Assembly: GCA_030765065.1 (NCBI GenBank)
Contig: CM060989.1
Location: 60,836,001-60,900,000, forward strand
Source: Deroplatys truncata
Taxonomy: Eukaryota > Arthropoda > Insecta > Mantodea > Mantidae
DNA: 64,000 nt
Direction of reading: 5' to 3'
In this document: in pieces, positions 48,901 through 62,400 of the stretch
Position numbering within the stretch: position 1 is the first letter of the stretch
Layout of the letters: the number at the start of each line of letters is the position of its first letter
The notes under the pieces: model-generated
Databases searched by the model: none
What the model saw: the letters and a program-made list of their open reading frames with translations, nothing else
Told to the model about the DNA's origin: nothing
Made by a program: the position numbers and the translations under genes

Positions 48901-51900
48901 TGGTGTCAAAGCCTGCTCCTTGGTGCACCAAGATGATACTTTGGTGTAAATTGTACAGGGGAGATTCCCCCCTGTGAATTTAGCCTCCAGTGGGCTTCAC
49001 TTGATTGTAAGCAGTTCGTCAAGGACAGAAATTCCCTGAACTGGATCGTAGGCAATGCAGTTTCACAGCTCCCAAAGATGAAGTGCAGATAAGTATTTAA
49101 CTTCTTCCACCACAAACAAATTATGTTGAAGCCTCGGCTATGAGACACTTTTCCCTGAGTCCCATTGCAAATGAAGAAGAAAGTGTGCACTAATGATGCT
49201 CAGAGTAGGTAAGCAATGTTACTAAGGGAAAACAATCTATTGATATACGAGGGTTGGAACTTAAATAGTGGCAACACTGCTGTAGAGACGCTATGCAACG
49301 GAATCTAATATTTGTTGCTGATAGCGCACGTTAGTTACACACCTACCTTACCTCAGAGCAAATGGACCCTCCCTTCCTACTTCACCTGCGTGCGCACAGT
49401 CAAGAGAAACAGAGTCACTTGTGAGCTAGCGGTCTAACGTAGTGTTGTCATGATGTTTTCGAAACAGGAACAATGGAGTTGGATCAAGATTGAATGTGCC
49501 AGAGGTCGTACTGCAGAACAGTGTCATCACAGTCTTCAAGAGGCTTGCGGGGAATCCGCATTGCCTTACAGAACAGTGGCATGTTGGGTGAAAGCCTTCA
49601 ACGATGGTCGGCAAACTGTGGCAGACATACATCGGGCAGGTCGTCCTAGCGTCAGTGAAGAAGTGCATGCTCTTGCCACGTTGCTGGGTAGTGATCAACG
49701 CCAGACGATTCATGAGCTCACCAAAGAAACCGGATTAGCGCATATGACTATGCTTCACATCCTGAAGGTACGCCTGGGCATGCGAAAAATTGCATCACAA
49801 TGGATTCCGCATGATTTGATGGAAATGCAGAAATGGTTGCATTACGACGCTGCTAGGATCCACTTGGAGCGCTATGAGTGCGAAGGAGAGGCTTTCTTAC
49901 TCCATATCATAACACTGGATGAGACATGGGCCAAATCGTATGAGCCAAAACTGAAACGCCAATTGAACGAATGGCGCCATTATGGGTTCGTCAGAGCCCC
50001 AGCAATGTGAAAGTTATGGTGATTCTCGTGTATGGCTGTGATGGTGTTATCCTAACACATTACATTTCTCCACGGCAGACCGTCAATGCACAGTATTACC
50101 GTTCATTTTTGGAGCACCACCCGTGACCAGCTGTGAGAAAGAAGCGGCAATACTTTCTGCAGAATCCACCATCATTTTCCACGACAATGCTCGGGCACAT
50201 ACAGCGCAAGCTGTGACTGATTTGTTCGGTCGATGGGACTGGGAAGTGCTGTACCATCCACCATACTCCCCGGACTTAAGTCCTTGTCACTTTGATTTGA
50301 TTCCGAAGATGAAGGAATCACTTCGTGGCATTCGCTTCAGAACTGTTCCAGAGATTCGTCAGGCAGTAGACCACTCCATTCGCACTATCAACAGATCAGG
50401 CTCAGCTAAAGGTATACTACGATTTCCACGTCGCTGCCAACGGGTTATACACAACGCTGGTGACTACATTGAAGGACAGTAAAGGTTGCTAACATGTAAC
50501 TCTTTTGTATCGGTTGTAAATAAATAGTTGCCACTATTTAAGTTCCAACCCTCGTATATTCATTGAAACTTGGCATTTATTTTGTATTACACAGTAAAAA
50601 CTTGATGAATACAAATTATTCTCGCTATGAAATTGATCTCTTATGTAGTTACAAACATTTGTAAAAAATATATTCCATTTAAAACATGAAAGTTGCAGTT
50701 ACTTCCTGATAAACTGGAAGTAAGAAAAAATCGTTAATATAATTTTTGAGTGCCCTCTACATAACTGTTTCCATACATCGAGTTTCATGTTAAATCGGTC
50801 ACATGCTTCTTAAGTTAGGTAGGTGGTGTGGGACTTTCAACTAACTTGTATATAATGTATATCATTTCTTTATGTAGATAAAAAATCACACCATATTTGT
50901 ACTAACTCAGGAATGGTTTTGTTGGTGAACATTAGTTTCCCAGTTTTGTATAGTTTCACTTCTGTTAAAACTGTATGTCATAGCTGTTGTTTTATCGTAT
51001 GTATTGAAACTACATATTCAACTTGCAAAATATTGTAAATTACGGCTCTAAAGAAAGGCAGGAAACTTCTCAATCAATTCTTATGGGTACACAAAGATTC
51101 TCTACTAGAGTAAACAGTTGCTGACTTAAGATTTAATCATACTGGTGAAAGAATGTAGTGCTCTAAGTTGGGTAAGAATAATTCCACAAATGTCCACAGC
51201 TGTATTATGGAAAAAAAGACAAAAGTAATATTACTCCAGTAGTATAGCCAGAAAATTATCAAGGGGTTATGTATGGGGATTCATTTTCTTAACAATTTGT
51301 ATCAATTCAAATGATAAATGTGAATTAATTCTGAGTTGAAATATTTAAATAAATCTTTTATATTCACAGATTAAGGTGCAGCAATTAGAATTAAAATTAG
51401 AATATGATGTTTTGCATATTCTAAGTGACAAATGTGACATGACGTGAGAATTAATGACCCTGTGAAGTATTTTATATTCCCATTGCATGCCAGTTTATTT
51501 CACTGCAAAATAGGCTTTCTAGTTATACTCTAAACTGGGAGATATTGCACTCATTTGAAAACCAATCAAATTTAGCATCAGAACACAATCATGCCCCCTA
51601 TATCTTAACATGGTTGTAAAAGCCATCTAAAGTACAGCTTCTGTTGCTGTCACCCATGGCGATATTGTCTAAGACATGCAGTGTAAATATAGCAATACCA
51701 GTGATAAAATTAGGAAGTATCACGTTCCTGCCAACCGAAAACCACTATTATCTTAAGGAAGCTATTTTTGTATTAATTTGTACATTTTGTCAGCAAGGGG
51801 GCTTCCATCCTCCAAAACCCTTCTCTAGCTCTGCCTTGTATTGCTCAATAGTTAACTCTGATTCCCGAGGTCACGGGTTCAAACCTGGCGGAGGGCGATG

Positions 51901-54900
51901 GATTTTTTTGAGCGTAAAAATCCTTAGCATGGCTTCCTTCAGAATGGAAGTAAAGCCGGTGGTTCCATGTCGTATATTTACAGCACGTAAAAGAACCTCA
52001 AGCCTGATAAAAAGACCTCTGAGCAAATTACCGGTCTTTCACACCCAATATAGAATGGGACGCTAAGGACCGCAGCAGTTAAAAAGCATCCATAAATAAA
52101 ACTCAATTTAATTTAATTTAATTTCTCAATAATTAAGCTGATTCTCTTTAGCTTTTTTGGGGGTTGTGCTCTAAACAATTTATTTTTGGTAATTTGGAAG
52201 TAATTATAAAAATAGTTGTGTTTTGTTTTTCACTTTAACCTTTGCTAATGTGAGTGTGTTTTGCAAACAGACTGCAACGAAGCTGAGGCTGCAGGGTTTT
52301 GACCAGTTCAAATGGCAGAGAAGAAAAGTGTGGCAAAGGTTCAAGATCCGGTGGAAGGAAACATATTCCAAGTTGGAGCTCTGGCGTCATAGTTTGAAGA
52401 AGATCGAAGGCAACTTTGGGACGGGTGTTGTAGCATATTTCCTCTTCCTCAAATGGCTCATGTTCCTCAACCTTTTCATCTTTCTGTTCATCCTTGCCTT
52501 TGTTATTATACCCACTGTTGTTCTGGAGCCGCTGGAATCCCTCCGCAATGATACACTTGTGGAGGAGTGCTCTGCAAACTACTCGGTGGATACAGACTCA
52601 TCCCTTTTCGATTGGGCGCAGGGTACAGGACGTATGGAGCAAACAGTTATGTTCTATGGGTACTATAGCTACCAAACCCTAGGGACAAACCAACTTCCCT
52701 ATAACCTGCCATTGGCATACATTCTAGTCACTGTAGTATATCTCCTAATAAGTCTTGCAGTTATTGTCAAGTCTGCAGCCAGAGGCTTCAAGGAACGCCT
52801 AGTGGAAGGTGAGGGTCAGCTGTACCAGTACTGCAACCTGGTGTTTGGTGGCTGGGACTACTGTATTCACAATGAGAAGTCAGCTATAATGAAACATAAG
52901 GCACTGTATAATGAGATTAAAGCTTGTTTGGAAGCGGAGAGGTTAGAGGAAGAAAGACAAAACCGATCCAGAGAAGAAATGACGAGGCTAGTGATCACAC
53001 GCTGTATCATCAACCTCATTGTGCTGGTAGTTCTTGCCGGAGCACTCTTGCTTATTTACTACACATTCAGGTATGTCTGACTGTATAGACTTTAAGAATT
53101 CATGTTTTAGACTTCTCCAGGTTTGAAGTAGCAAATAAATTGTCTATTGTAAATTTATGTGTTGCCATTTCACGCGTATTAGCGAGAGAACTTGCTTTAC
53201 GTAATGTCTTTTTGTTATCGAGCCCCACGTTGTGGAGCCAATTTGAAGTAGTATTTGTGTATATTTGCGTATTTGTGTCCCCACGTGGTGGATAATGTTT
53301 CTCACGTAATGTTGTTTACCTCACTAGTGCAGCCATCTCGTGTGACGTCATTCGTTGGTCTGGCTCGTAGTTCCCTCTGACGTAGCAATCTATATGAATT
53401 AGTTTTAAGGTTATGTATATTGTCTTCCGGCCAGCTATTTAGGTAGGCATTTAATTCTTGCAGGGTGTGAAGCGGAAAAGGAATCTTTTATCCAAAAATT
53501 ACTAGTGAAGAAATGTGTTTTATAATGTTTTATTGTCGAACACGTGCACTAACACTTTCACAGATTTGTCTAGATAATCGCCATACTGAAACTGTTTGTA
53601 ATAACTTCTCACTTTTAACTCACGTACTTCAATTTTTGTATATAAGTGACTTTGTAATATTTTAGATCTTTAATGATTTTCACTGCGTATAATTTAACGA
53701 ACTGAAGGACCGATAGGCGACATGTAGTCACGTATTGTACACGAATCTTTGATGAGCTGAGCGGGAGACGATGTGTAATGCCTCGTGAATCTTGACGAAC
53801 TGGGGGACGCTTGACTTCGAGCATGGCTATTTATAGGCTTGCCCCAAGATACACCTAAAGATTATAAATGAATTACCATTGGCTAATAAAACGCGCCAAC
53901 ATTAGCGTCTATTTTACTATCCAATGAAAACCATTAATACAAATTACTTTTATAGAACATTCTGGAAGCTTTTTTTACTGAAAAGGCGCGAAACATTACG
54001 TAACTTCCTGGTTCCCGGTAACGATAAACAACTCAAACCCTTCATTGCAGTATTGTTATTGTTAACAGTTTCAGTAGAGCCGAAAATTATTATTTACCAT
54101 TAATAATTACAATTATTAAACCTCTGAAATCAATGTTACATAAAAATACATATTCATATGTAAATAATTATTTACATTAAAGTAATTTGTGATACAAATT
54201 ACCGTCTCAGGTTCCAACTGAAAATGTAAATAAAGGGAAAATGTAAATTTTGGGTAATGCACAAAAGAGAAATAAGAGACCTTTACCAAAAAGAACAATC
54301 AGAATAATGTTAAACCTTTGCAGCAGCACAAGCTGCAAACCTTACTTCATACTGTTAAATATCTTGACTGTTCCTTCGCTATACATTTTTTAAACTCTGG
54401 TAACAATGTATAAGCAACAAAATACTTTTAAACAAACGCTGATATTTGTGACTATAATACAAGAAATAAATCTAAACTGCACGTTACAGGTAATAAAAGA
54501 ACCCTATATGAAAAATCTGATGTGTTACACTCACATGACTTTCTCTACTCTTGTACAATCTATTTTTACAAACGCCTATTCTCCATATCCTTCATGTTAA
54601 TCGAGATATCGAGATGTCAATCTTATTGGTAATTTTCTTGTAGATGCAAGGGGAATATGGTAGCTTTTAAGCGATAGTAAAATATTTTATCGCTGGTTGC
54701 TATGTGGCGCATTCCATTCTCTTTGCATGTCCAGGACATAAAAAATTAATAACGAATTTGAGAAAAAGTATAAGTATTGGAAAATTTAAGGAAATAACAA
54801 GCAATATCTCGAAAACGGTTCACTCAACAAAAGAAATGTATATGATATAAGTTGTGTATTTTAACGCGATCTACATTTTTTGTGCAGTAAAATTTTGTCT

Positions 54901-57900
54901 ATCTCTTATGGTTTACCAGTTATGCAAAAGTCGTTCACAATGAAGAATACTTTTGGTGACATTCCCAGAAATTTCGAGATATACATTTCATTTCTCATGA
55001 CATTATCTTAAACATATGATATTTTCATCAAAATCGTTAGAGCCATTTTTGAGAAAATTAAAATTTTCAAAAAATGTTCCATGTAAAGGGTAGTCTGGGG
55101 TGGGGGGATTTTCTTGAAAATCTTCGTGTCGCATCTCTGGAAGATACTGAACGTAAATACCAAGTTTGGTGTTTATCCGACTGTTAGGTTTTGAGTTATG
55201 CTGTTCACAGACACACACACACACACAGACACACACACGGACATGTTTCCAAAAATGCTTTTTTTGGATTCAGGAGGTCTCAAAACATGTATATCCGGTG
55301 AAATCTCGGTATCGAATTTTTGGGTGGAATGCAATACTTCCCCTACTTACTATACGTAGTAGAGAAAGTAAAAAATCTGATGTGTTACACTTACATGACT
55401 TTCTCTACTCTTGTACAAATATTTTTACAAACTCTTATTCTCCATCTATTTCATATTAATCGAGTTAAACATTTCCAGAAACGATCTTTTGACATGCAAA
55501 GAGAATTACATTTTACACATAGCAACCAGTTCTAAAAATATTTGACTATCGCTTAAGGCATGCTATGTTCCCCTAGTTTTGTATTTGCAAGGGCAATATA
55601 GAAATACAGTAGCCTTTAAGCATAGACATTTCTCTTAATAGCTGGTTGCTAGGTGCAGCTCCGTTCTCTTTGCCACAGATTAATACTCTTTGCATATCCA
55701 AAACAAAAAATGAATAACGAATTCCCATTTGAGAAAATAAGTATTGAAAAATTTAAGGGAATAACAAGCAATATCTCGAAAACGGTTCACTCAACAAAAA
55801 ACATATATATGACATAAATTGTGTATTTTAACGTGATCTACATTTTTTGTGTAGTAAAATTTTGTCTATCTCTTATGGTTTACCAGTTATGCAAAAGTCG
55901 TTCACAATGAAGAATACTTTTGGAGACATTCCAGAAAATTCAAGATATACATTTCATTTGTCATGAAAGTATCTTAAACATGTGATATTTTAATCAAAAT
56001 CGTTAGAGCCATTTTCGAGAAAATTAAAATTTTTCGATAAATGTTCTATGTAAAGGGTAATCTGGGGTGGGGGGATTTTCTTGAAAACCTTCGTGTCACA
56101 TCTCTGGAAGATACTGAACCTAAATATCGAGTTGGGTGTTTATCCGACTGTTTATTTCTGAGTTATGCTGTTCACAGACACACACACGGACATGTTTCCA
56201 AAAATGATTTTTTGGATTCAGGGGGTCTTAAAACATATATTTCTGGTGAAATCTCGGTATCGAGTTTTTGGGTGGAATACAATACTTCCCCTACTTACTA
56301 TACGTAGTAGAGAAAGTAAAAAGTTTATATTATAATGGCATCCAATTGTTTAATAAACTCCCCACATATTTAAAAAAAGTTAAAATCCTAACAATCTTCA
56401 AAAAAGATTGGAAAAAAATTCCTAATACAGGGTTGTGTTTATTCAGTGGAAGAATATCCAGAAATGAATCAGTTTATAAGCTTTCTTATGGAATATACTA
56501 TGTTTACAATTCTAAAATTTAGTTTAGATATCTACTCATGTAAGAAATTAGGATTTCTGTATTTGTGTATTACATCTAATTAGAACTGTTCTTTTTGTAC
56601 TAATAACTGTATGGTTGACAAAGCCAATATTTCTGTATTGAAATCAAACGGTGAATAAAATTTGAATTTTGAATTTTATAAATGCCCTAATTTGAAAATC
56701 TGTTGTAGTTTAACTACAGTCGTTACTGATGTTAAAACAAATTAATATTGACTTCCAATTCCGTCAAGCTCAATGGAGGCATAATGGAAAGATTGTCAGT
56801 GCTCACTACACATTGTTACCACTAAACATTTTGAATAAAAATAGAAATAAACTTGATTATAAGTAACAAATGAAGCAAATATGTAAATCTTTGTACAGGT
56901 ATATAACTGAAGCTTCACTTGTCTTTTTAAATAAATCACATGCATGTGAATTTAGTAAACATCTGATAACATTTCATTGAAGCTACAAGGGCAACAGAGG
57001 AAGCGGAATCAACAACCAGATGTGTAAAAGCTAGTCATGTGCTGGTCTGGAAATTCCATACTCTCTGCATGACATGATGAGAAACAATTGAACAGGGACA
57101 GCACTTTAAAAAATGACAAAACTATTGAAAAATTCAAACCAATAACAATGTATAGTTCGGAAATCGCTAACGCAAAAAAAATTATTTGAAATAAATCGTG
57201 TGTTTTAAAGAAAATATAATGTTTTTATTTTCTCAAAAATAAAAAATTTCAAAATATCTTCCATTATGGTAGTTTGGGTTAGGGGATTTTCTTGAAAATC
57301 TTTGTGTTGCATCTTTGGAAGATGGTAAATATAAATACAAATTTGGTATTTATCGGAAATTTCTTTTTGGAATATGCTGCGCACACATACGTTTTTTCTA
57401 AAAATGTTCTTTTGTTTTATTCAGGGAACCTCAAAACATATTTCCAGTGAAATATCAATATTGAATTTTTGGATGAAATGCAACACCTTTTCTGCCTACT
57501 AGGTATGCGGTAGGGAAAATAAAAAAAGATAAGTGAAGCATCAAATTACAAATTTGAAAACTTGATTGTTAAAAATGAGAAGTACACTCTCATGTGAAGG
57601 TACTGCAATTATTAATTTTATTAATGTATACTAGTTTCTTAACAAGGTTTAAGAATAGAATTTATAAACGGTCCTAAAAATGTAGGCTATGAGAAAGAAG
57701 GTAAAAGTGGGCATTTACTCCAAAAACGCAAAATAAAGCTTCATCTAAATTAATTTTTCATTCAAATAAAATGAGCATTTTCACTATCGTATCTCTTATA
57801 ATGTATTGATCATGCAGAATACATGAGTTCTTTGTTATGTCATAAATGTACATGGGGCCCTGTTTAAAGTATGCTAATTATTTACTTTATTGTGTAGGTA

Positions 57901-59189
57901 CTCCCTGGAACATGTAGACAAGACCGAAGAACACAACCTTTACAAACTTGTGTTGGAGTTCCTGCCATCAGCAGCAATCGTGGGACTTAACTTGATGGTT
58001 CCGATCTTCTTCAGCTACCTTGTGGGATTGGAACGATACAGTCCGCAGTATGTACTGCGTATCACACTGCTACGCACTGTGCTGCTGCGCATGGCCTCGC
58101 TTGCTATGCTGCTATACTCGTTGCGCCAGGTTGCCTGTGATGATCGCCGTCCTGGGGAGTGTTACTGTGATGATGTGGACTCCCGACCTTGCTGGGAGAG
58201 TTATGTGGGTCAGCAGGTGTACAAACTTGTGATCCTGGACTTTGCCACTCATGTAATGGTCACATTTGTAATCAACTGGCCACGCAGTCTTGTAGCCAAG
58301 TAAGTACCTCTTTTAACACTTACTGGTCTGTTTAGCCCACAGGCTGAATATTATAGGTCTTTAAAATAATCATAGTTATTTATGTTTTCAGATAAATTAA
58401 AGCTCCTTGTACACGATCAAATTTTTGTCAAATTCAATACTTGACAAGATCTTTCAAGAGTTGTCACAACTTTACAACTTTTCTTGTCAAATTGCTTCCA
58501 ATACTTTAAACTCTACAATGATTGGATGGTTTTAGCCAATGAAATGCGGGTATTTACAGTATGTCACGAAATCTGCAACATGGTGGAAAGCGAAAAGTAA
58601 ACAAAAATGGCTACCCGACCAAGGCATGTCATATGCGAAGTGATTAGGTTATACATAAGCTGGTCATGCCCGTATGTCTAGGACTCCGTGGATTACCACA
58701 AGATGAAAGCATATGAAGAAATAATTGCCAGGCAGATTTCCAACTAAGTATACATTAATGCAATGTTATATAGTGTGGTTAACCTATCAGTTGGTGTTAT
58801 TTCCATTGTATTCCATAATGGTAATGTGATTTCATTGGATATAATACATGAAAGTGCTACATAATATTGGTAAAGAACAGTATTTCATTGCAAACTATTA
58901 TACCATGACACAAATAGTAAATTGCTTTGTGCGTGATAAATTATTTATTAATGTGTTCTGAAGGGTTTCAGTTTGAAAAAAGATAACTTGTAAATACACA
59001 TTTATGACATTGTCAAGTCTTGTCCAGTCTTGTCACATATTGAAAAATTGTTTGACAATTTTTCTTGTGAACTCTTGAATTGAAAAAAAAGTTTGATCGG
59101 GTACAAGGGGCTTTACAGAGTGAGAAATTTAGAGAATCAGAGAGTGAACAAGATTTTGAAAGATTTGGAGAGATTTGCAGAGATTCAAG

Positions 59190-59264
<75 letters not shown>

Positions 59265-59316
59265 AAAGATTTACGGAGATTCAGAACAAGTATGAGATTT
59301 TGAAAGATTTAGAGAA

Positions 59317-59351
<35 letters not shown>

Positions 59352-59426
59352 AGATTTTTAAAGATATAAAAGATACCTCAGAAGATTTTGAAAGATTGAG
59401 AGAGATTTAGAGAAGTTCATAGAGAG

Positions 59427-59491
<65 letters not shown>

Positions 59492-62400
59492 ACTCTTCAT
59501 ATTGAAGTTCACCATCTTCCAAGCCAAACTACTCTTTACATGGAAAACTTTTTTTTTATTTTTTATTTTCTCAAAAATTGCTCTGATAAAAATTATTTTT
59601 TAATTTCGCGAGCTTTATACATCTGATGTTCAAAACCTTTGTTTTATCTTGTTGGTATACATGTTCCTGATGTATGTTTATATTTTCAGCTGTTTTGAAT
59701 ATTTAGTTTATTGTTGACAGTTGAAAACATTATACGTGTTTGCAAGTGCTCTGTGAATTTTTACTTTCGAAAAAGATGGATCAAAGAATTTGCATTAAAT
59801 TTTGCTTGAAAAACGGAATAAAGTACAACACCGCATTTGAAATGTTGACTGTGGTTTTTGGTGAATCTACTATGAGTATGACAAGAGTTTATGAGTGGTA
59901 TAAACATTTCAAAGCGGATCGAGAAGATGTTGAAGATGACGACTGCCCTGGATGCCCTAGCACATCAATTACTGACGACAGTGGGGAAGAAGCAAAGAAA
60001 ATGGTTCTACAAAATTGCCGAATCACCATCAGAGAGGTTGCTAATAATGTCGGCATATCCTTTGGCTTATGCCAAGCAATTTTTTCGGATGTTTTGTGCA
60101 TGAAATGTGTAGCAGCAAAGTTTGCTCCGAAATTGTTGAATTTTTACCAAAAACAATGTCGCATAGACATCGCTCAGGAATTGCTGAATGAAGTCGAAAA
60201 TGATCCAGAACTTCTAAGAAGTGACGAAACATGATGTATGGCATCAAAGTTAAAGCCCAATCATCCCATTGGAAACTGCTGAAGACCAAAACCCCCAAAA
60301 AATTCAACAAGTTCGATCATATGTGAAGACACTTCTGTTTTCTTCAATTACAATGGGATAGTGCATCAGGAGTTCCTGCCTTATGGTCATATGGTCAATA
60401 AGAAATACTACCTGGAAGTTAAGTGCATTTGCGTGAAGAAATCCAAAGAAAAGGACCAGAATTGTGGCAAAACCACTCGTGGAAATTACATCACGATAAT
60501 GCACCCGCTGACATCTCAATGCTTGTTCATGACTTTCTGGCAAAAAACAAAACTGTTATGTTGCCTCACCCACTGTATTTGCTGGACATGGCCCACTGCG
60601 ATTTCTTTCTATTCCCAAGGCTGAAGATAACCATGAAAGGACGGCATTTTGCCACCATTGATGAGATAAAAATAGAATTGCTGAGGGAGCTGAACACCGT
60701 AACGAAAAGTGAGTTCCAGAAGTACTTCCGAGATTGAAAAAAGCACTGGCACAAGTGTATAATATCTGAGGGGGATTACTTTGAAGGGGACAAAGTTGAT
60801 GTTGATGATTAAATAAAAATTCTTTAAGAAAAACAAAAATTCTCATTACTTTTTGATCACACCTCGTATTTTGATTAAAATACCATATATTTATGATATT
60901 CACTTGACAAATGAAATGTATATCTTTAATTTTCTGTGAATGACCTCTGAAGTTCCCTTCATGTAGACATAAACCGTGCATTTACGAAACTTAAATAATA
61001 CAGTTGTACACTATGAGTAAAATATGGGTCTAATATTAACACAGCTGCTTAATTTGTACCAAAATCAGTCATAATTCATAATATGCTTTCATTATGAAAC
61101 AATATGCATATTTCTGAAATTCTGCTTTTACAGCCAGTTTCTAGTGGATGTTCCACTTCTTAGGCCATATAACAAAACTGAGGATGGACGTTCCTGTTGC
61201 TGTCTGAGTAGCATTTTAACAACTTAAGTGTCTTTGTTTTATACCAAGGCCACAACCGCCTTATATGGATATCAACTGAGGCAGCATTGACCTTGGTATT
61301 ATGCCACTGTGCAGAAGCAGCACAGGATGGTAATGGGTATATTTATTAGCTGTGCACTATCTCAGTCGTTGCTTTGTCTTCGTGTTGTGAAGTGTTTCAA
61401 AAATATGTGTGTTATATGTGATTTCCTTAGGAATGTTATTCTCTTATTAGTCCACGGAAATGCCTGCCAACAAATTCACGCTTGAACAGCGTATTTTTAT
61501 GTACAATACATACGTGAAAACTGAATCATGTAGACAGGTGTGTAGACAATTTGAGCAGCAATTCCCTGTTATCCAGTTCTGGATAAACACAGATGTTTGG
61601 TCAATAAATTTAGACAACAGGATCTAAACACTAAAAATTAAAGTTTATTAAGAACAATCCCCACGCCATAGACGAACTTAAGACAATATAAAAGCAAAAA
61701 TTATGAACATTATGCAAGAAGCACCTTGCATCTGAATGGTAATTTGTCGCGGTTTCATTCGCATTATCTTATTTGCTGAGCGCCTGTTATTGTTTTTCTA
61801 TTTTGAATTTTGGGTTCTTTGTCTTCCGGTTAGCTATTATTACTCAGTCGAGCAAATCTCTTAAATAGGGTGTGTAAATGGAAAGGAGTTGTTACTAAAA
61901 GATAACACTGATAAAAGAATTTGTTTTTACACTTTTATTACCGTCACACTTCATTGATTTCACATATTTATCTTTTGATACACGCCCGACTGAAACTGTT
62001 ATATTTTCGAATGTAACTATAATCACTTATTTGCCGCACATTATTAATTCGCGTATTTCACATTTTTTTAACTAACTTTACGATGCGAGAGATTCTGTAG
62101 AATTGCGTAACATGTACTTCGTGAATGATTCTGTTAAACTGCGCGACGTGTAACCCATGGATGATTCTGTTAAACTGTGTGACATGTAACCCGCGAATGA
62201 TTCTGTTGAACTGAGGGACATGTAACTTGTGAATGTTTCTGTAGAACTGTGTGTTACTTGTCTTTGGCACGGAATTTATACTCCCTCACCTCAATATGTC
62301 TAAAGATTATAATCGAGCTTCTATTGGTTAATAAAACGTGCCAACATTAGCGTCTATTTTTATATCCAATCAAAATTACAAACTCATATGCTCTAGGGAA

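Larger units (their letters stand above)
59491..60990 (-). repeat. Dominant repeat copy split by a mariner
   Basis: Left part 59491-59600 (TTTACATGGAAAACTT, TTTTCTCAAAAATTGCTCTG) and right part 60869-60990 (TTTTGATTAAAATACCATAT, TGTATATCTTTAATTTTCTG) are consecutive segments of the repeat, separated by the mariner. Confidence 0.75.

Noticed and set aside
59080..59410. ORFs rich in alternating Arg-Glu
   Set aside because: Translation of (AG)n repeats; not protein coding.
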